The translations under genes and the position numbers were made by a program. A DNA stretch of 35,675 nucleotides from NCBI RefSeq assembly GCF_900109825.1, contig NZ_FOBL01000026.1, forward strand, positions 1 through 35,675. Direction: 5' to 3'. This DNA is from Alkalibacterium putridalgicola (GTDB lineage: Bacteria; Bacillota; Bacilli; Lactobacillales; Carnobacteriaceae_A). Shown here in pieces: positions 32,968 through 35,675 of the stretch; position 1 is the stretch's first letter, and every line of letters begins with the position of its first letter. Under the pieces are notes generated by a model. The model did no database searches and was not told the origin of the DNA. It worked only from the letters and a program-made list of their open reading frames with translations.

Positions 32968-33972
32968 TTATCGTCCGTCGTTTGCCAGCTCATACCTATC
33001 TAATATACTTTGAAAGGCTTCATTGCTCAGTATCTCGTGGCTCCCGTCAAAAATCACCAGCGATAAATTATTGATTCTTTTACTGTAGATGATGTCGCGT
33101 TTGCCGTAAAGCAGCTGCGTGCCAAGCTGTTCGGTCATATTCTGGGTATAGATCAGTTCTGAACTGATTTCTGGAGGAACGACATGGTCTTCCCCGTAAT
33201 CTAAATCGCGAACGAGTTTATTGTAAAAGTTGATAGAATGACTGATCGGGACAGTCCCGTCATACCCGTCATTGATGCCTGCATAAATCTGTATCGTTGC
33301 GTCTTTCGCTTTATCGACCGGTGTTTGCTGATAGAGTGGTGAACGTCTGCGTGCTTCATTTATATCAAGTATGCCATTCCGAGATTCTGTGATGGTTAGA
33401 ATATCATCCGAATAGAAATTACCGCGAACCTTGCTTTGTCCGTACCAGGCCACCAGATCCGTGATCGGTACCCAGGCGGAATACGTCGCGATTTCCATCT
33501 CAGAAGTCATCAAATGCTGAAGCGCCGCATGACCGCCTCCACTCGTTCCGATGATATGTATATTGTCTTCATCCACTTTCCCATTTTGTACAGCATACTG
33601 GATGGCATCGTCGATATCTGAAATGACTAAGTCGCTTCCCCCGGCCTCAACCTGTTTATTCGGCCCTCGAAAATTCGGGCGGATATAATTCCAGTCATTT
33701 TCTATTGCATAGTCCACCAGTTCATCATACTTCTCAAACGTTGCGCTCCACTGGTGCAGACTGATGATCAAGGGACTCGTCGAGTCGGATGATACAAAAT
33801 AAGCCTGCTGGTCATTAAGGTCGACAGAAGAAGGAATCTGAACAACCTCAGCTTCTTCCGGCCACGGGTTTTCACTTGCCGCTAAGTTCTTCTGCTTGGT
33901 TATGTAAAAGTAGGCACTCAAACACACTATGAAAATAACAGCCAGCACCACGATCTTCACATGTCTCTTCAT
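32968..33972 (-). CDS. Membrane-anchored alpha/beta hydrolase (S9/prolyl oligopeptidase-like)
   Basis: 334 residues. An N-terminal hydrophobic helix (about 6-24) should anchor or export it. The remainder is an alpha/beta-hydrolase domain: SLHQWSATFEKYDELVDYAIENDWNYIRPNFRG, the nucleophile elbow GTSGGG with Ser144, a probable acid in AGINDGYDGTVPISHS, and the catalytic His in FDGSHEIL near the end. This layout matches secreted S9-type peptidases and esterases. The substrate is unknown. AGGAAGGG precedes the ATG. The gene is close to the tRNA on the same strand. Confidence 0.85.
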   Translation of the reverse strand: MKRHVKIVVLAVIFIVCLSAYFYITKQKNLAASENPWPEEAEVVQIPSSVDLNDQQAYFVSSDSTSPLIISLHQWSATFEKYDELVDYAIENDWNYIRPNFRGPNKQVEAGGSDLVISDIDDAIQYAVQNGKVDEDNIHIIGTSGGGHAALQHLMTSEMEIATYSAWVPITDLVAWYGQSKVRGNFYSDDILTITESRNGILDINEARRRSPLYQQTPVDKAKDATIQIYAGINDGYDGTVPISHSINFYNKLVRDLDYGEDHVVPPEISSELIYTQNMTEQLGTQLLYGKRDIIYSKRINNLSLVIFDGSHEILSNEAFQSILDRYELANDGR

Positions 33973-34113
33973 TCCGAAAACGCCCTTCCTGTATGCTTCT
34001 CATACAAAATATAGCACACATATACAGCTTTACAGGATAAGAGATAGAACAATTATGTGAACGATCTGAACGGATCAAACATGTCACACTTGGATAATAA
34101 GTCAACTAGAATA

Positions 34114-34158
34114 GACTCAGGATGATCCCTTTGTTTTTGAGGATCATCCTGAGTCTTT
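34114..34158. terminator. Hairpin between hydrolase and lactonase genes
   Basis: A 15-bp perfect stem GACTCAGGATGATCC / GGATCATCCTGAGTC. The T-rich tract is better on the plus strand; on the minus strand, where the upstream gene is transcribed, only CTATTCT follows. Probably still ends the lactonase message. Confidence 0.7.
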
Positions 34159-34183
34159 CCTTATTTTAAATTACTGTTCACAT

Positions 34184-35032
34184 TCAGGCTTTCGATCGTT
34201 TTAAAATATCCACGATCTCTTTTCCTTCTTCATCCCACTGGATCATGCGGTAGTAGGCGTCGTGATAGAAAATGAATTTATAATCATTCTGATAAGCCCG
34301 TTGCATCCATTCCTGCTTGGCGTATATGGAATCCATCGGGTAGTCGTCATAGGCCATGACCCATAAAGGGTTCTGATGGGCGGTCGATGCCATGATGTCG
34401 GCCATGTGGATGATTGTTTCTCCGTCCTGGTCCAATTTCACTATCGCGTGCCCATTGCTGTGGCCACCGGTATGGGTCATCGTGATCCCGGGAACGACTT
34501 CCAGTTCTTTGTCGAATGTTCTGACCTGATCCTGAATCGCTTCCCAGTTCTGTTTCCAGTAAGAACTTCTTGACCGGATATTCGGATGTCTCACTTCATC
34601 CCATTCGGTTGCCGTCATATAGATCATCGCATTGGGATACGTCGACACGAACTTTCCGTCTTCTGCATGAGTCAGTCCAGTCGCGTGATCGAAATGCATG
34701 TGTGTCATGAGCACCCCATCGATATCTTCCTTAGTCAGTCCCAGTTCATCCAGATTCTCTTGTATACGAGATTCTTCCTGAACGCCGAAATTGCGTTTCT
34801 GTTTCTCTGTAAGCTTGCCTTTACCGATCCCTGTATCGATCAGATAATTCTTTCCCTGATACTGAATAAGAATGGGTTCGGTGGCATGCGTGATCTGATT
34901 CTTTTCATTGGCCGGATATTTTCTGTTCCATAAGGGTTTCGGAACCACACCGAAAATCGCTCCTCCATCGAACGAAACGACTCCACCGTCCAGCCAGTAC
35001 AGGGTCATGCCGTGAAATTTTAAAGCATCCAC
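34184..35032 (-). CDS. Metallo-beta-lactamase-fold hydrolase, YtnP-like lactonase
   Basis: 282 residues. The metal site is complete: THMHFDH (His111, His113, Asp115, His116), GGHSNGH, the bridging Asp in HMADIMAS, and a final His in FYHDAYY. The N-terminal LDGGVVSFDGGAIFGVVPKPLW matches the YtnP-type quorum-quenching lactonases of Bacillus, which are related to AiiA. Acyl-homoserine lactone or another lactone signal is the expected substrate, but promiscuous esterase activity is possible. The start is GTG at 35032 with GGAGG 7 bases upstream. It is cytoplasmic and monocistronic. Confidence 0.85.
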   Translation of the reverse strand: MDALKFHGMTLYWLDGGVVSFDGGAIFGVVPKPLWNRKYPANEKNQITHATEPILIQYQGKNYLIDTGIGKGKLTEKQKRNFGVQEESRIQENLDELGLTKEDIDGVLMTHMHFDHATGLTHAEDGKFVSTYPNAMIYMTATEWDEVRHPNIRSRSSYWKQNWEAIQDQVRTFDKELEVVPGITMTHTGGHSNGHAIVKLDQDGETIIHMADIMASTAHQNPLWVMAYDDYPMDSIYAKQEWMQRAYQNDYKFIFYHDAYYRMIQWDEEGKEIVDILKRSKA

Positions 35033-35100
35033 TTGCTCGCCTCCAATATATTCAGTCTTTAATTTTCTGCGGATCTATACTTAGTATTCAAACATAGAAA

Positions 35101-35134
35101 AGGAATAGAAGCTGGATCAGTCACTTCTATTCCT
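35101..35134 (-). terminator. Intrinsic terminator after the small membrane protein
   Basis: On the minus strand AGGAATAGAAG pairs with CTTCTATTCCT and TTTTC follows, 43 bases past the stop of the gene at 35177. Confidence 0.8.
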
Positions 35135-35176
35135 GAATTTTAAAAGCTTTATTTCAGATATGCTCCTGAATCATTC

Positions 35177-35407
35177 TTAAACAAAAGCAAATAATAAGAA
35201 AGCTAAGAATGCAAGAACGATCAGAACGATGACCAGTATCAGCGACCACGAATTCAGTTTACGCGCCAGAGCCGCATCCACGCCGCCTTCCATCGCCTGA
35301 CCAGCCAGATAAATCCCTAACGGAAAGGCCAGTATGGATAATCCCATCCAACCTAAAAACAGGCAAGCCCATGACAATATATGAAAGAGACTAGCATTTT
35401 CAGACAT
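35177..35407 (-). CDS. Small two-TM membrane protein of unknown function
   Basis: 76 residues from ATG 35407, preceded by AAGGAGG at good spacing. The open frame extends upstream to 35473 but has no ribosome site there. Two hydrophobic helices are visible: FHILSWACLFLGWMGLSILAFPLGIYLAG and SLILVIVLIVLAFLAFLLFAFV, linked by a charged loop (VDAALARKLN). The LSW...GW..L......PLG...A.QA pattern recalls small DUF4190-type proteins, without certainty. Its promoter and terminator mark it as monocistronic. Confidence 0.65.
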   Translation of the reverse strand: MSENASLFHILSWACLFLGWMGLSILAFPLGIYLAGQAMEGGVDAALARKLNSWSLILVIVLIVLAFLAFLLFAFV

Positions 35408-35487
35408 TATATTACCTCCTTCGATCTTTATACATGTATCACTTACGTTAATTAGTAAGATAAAATCGTACACTTCTTGTACTACTA

Positions 35488-35516
35488 AGTTTAAAGAGTC
35501 ACAAAGTCACTGTCAA
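35488..35516 (-). promoter_or_regulatory. Promoter of the small membrane protein gene
   Basis: On the minus strand TTGACA (35516-35511) and TAAACT (35493-35488) are spaced 17 bases. The ~75-base leader contains the palindrome ATACATGTAT (35430-35439), a possible regulator site. Confidence 0.65.
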
Positions 35517-35539
35517 AAGTTATCTATTGCTGTAAAGCA

Positions 35540-35675
35540 TTTGAAGGGACAGCCTTATCCTTATTATTGATTTCAGCAATGATGGTCCTCTCTCAAGATA
35601 AGGCCCACTGTTTTTGCACCCTTCAACTGCTACCTGTTCTCGTGAAGGGCACATATCCACCACTTTTGTGACCTT
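35540..35675. repeat. Start of a second array of the 52-bp repeat family, cut by the window end
   Basis: TGAAGGGCAC and TTTTGTGACCTT at 35643-35675 match the array at 32289. The preceding GCACCCTT at 35616 and GTGACCTT at 35668 are exactly 52 bp apart. An older, diverged unit begins near 35543 (GAAGGGAC), and GCCTTATC/GATAAGGC nearby form a dyad. The array continues beyond the window. Confidence 0.75.

Noticed and set aside
32802-32993. A 63-codon minus-strand frame ending in a recognisable pattern
   Set aside because: Its C-terminal half is the translation of tRNA-Leu.

Overview
The window looks like a chromosomal segment of a low-GC Gram-positive bacterium, most likely in Lactobacillales. 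Carnobacteriaceae relatives such as Alkalibacterium or Marinilactibacillus are my guess, not a demonstrated assignment. The basis is strong AGGAGG ribosome sites, lipobox signal peptides, Firmicute-type OpuAC, SbcCD, ScrK and GH32 proteins, and very acidic exported proteins together with a glycine-betaine binding protein, which suggests a salty or alkaline habitat. Most genes are ordinary housekeeping or accessory genes separated by clear intrinsic terminators.

Region 1-3.1 kb holds three paralogous small membrane proteins of unknown function (89, 1856, 2386), interrupted by a csaA-like gene broken by an in-frame stop and by a ZIP-like membrane protein. It ends in a degenerate 53-bp palindromic repeat array. 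Region 3.1-8.9 kb holds a secreted nuclease lipoprotein, a glycerophosphodiesterase, a lone OpuAC-type betaine-binding lipoprotein, a GNAT acetyltransferase with a small membrane protein, truA, and a RibD/DHFR-domain reductase. Region 9-11.8 kb has an AbrB-Doc toxin-antitoxin pair, an XRE regulator with a membrane partner, a short-chain dehydrogenase and a solitary RelB/DinJ antitoxin. Region 11.9-15.8 kb has a GlcD-type flavin oxidase, glyA and two unknown membrane proteins.

Region 15.9-17.9 kb carries an antibiotic-resistance type ABC-F protein behind a long leader. The leader contains a three-codon ORF, a leader hairpin, a strong alternative antiterminator pairing, an intrinsic terminator and a second three-codon ORF, which together form a complete ribosome-controlled attenuator. 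Region 17.9-25 kb holds an M20 amidohydrolase, a CPBP protease, and sbcD-sbcC-ridA.

Region 25-31.9 kb is a sucrose or fructo-oligosaccharide locus on the minus strand: LacI regulator, sugar-binding lipoprotein, two permeases, GH32 beta-fructosidase and ROK fructokinase. There is no local ABC ATPase. The main promoter (TTGACA, 17 bp, TATACT) lies within a dense set of TGTCA-type palindromes, including a perfect 30-bp one. Imported sugar would be cleaved inside the cell by GH32, and the released fructose phosphorylated by ScrK.

Region 32.2-35.7 kb contains a 52-bp tandem repeat array in exact register (nine anchors), tRNA-Leu(CAG), a secreted alpha/beta hydrolase, a YtnP-like metallo-beta-lactamase-fold lactonase, a small membrane protein, and a second array of the same repeat family running off the window end.
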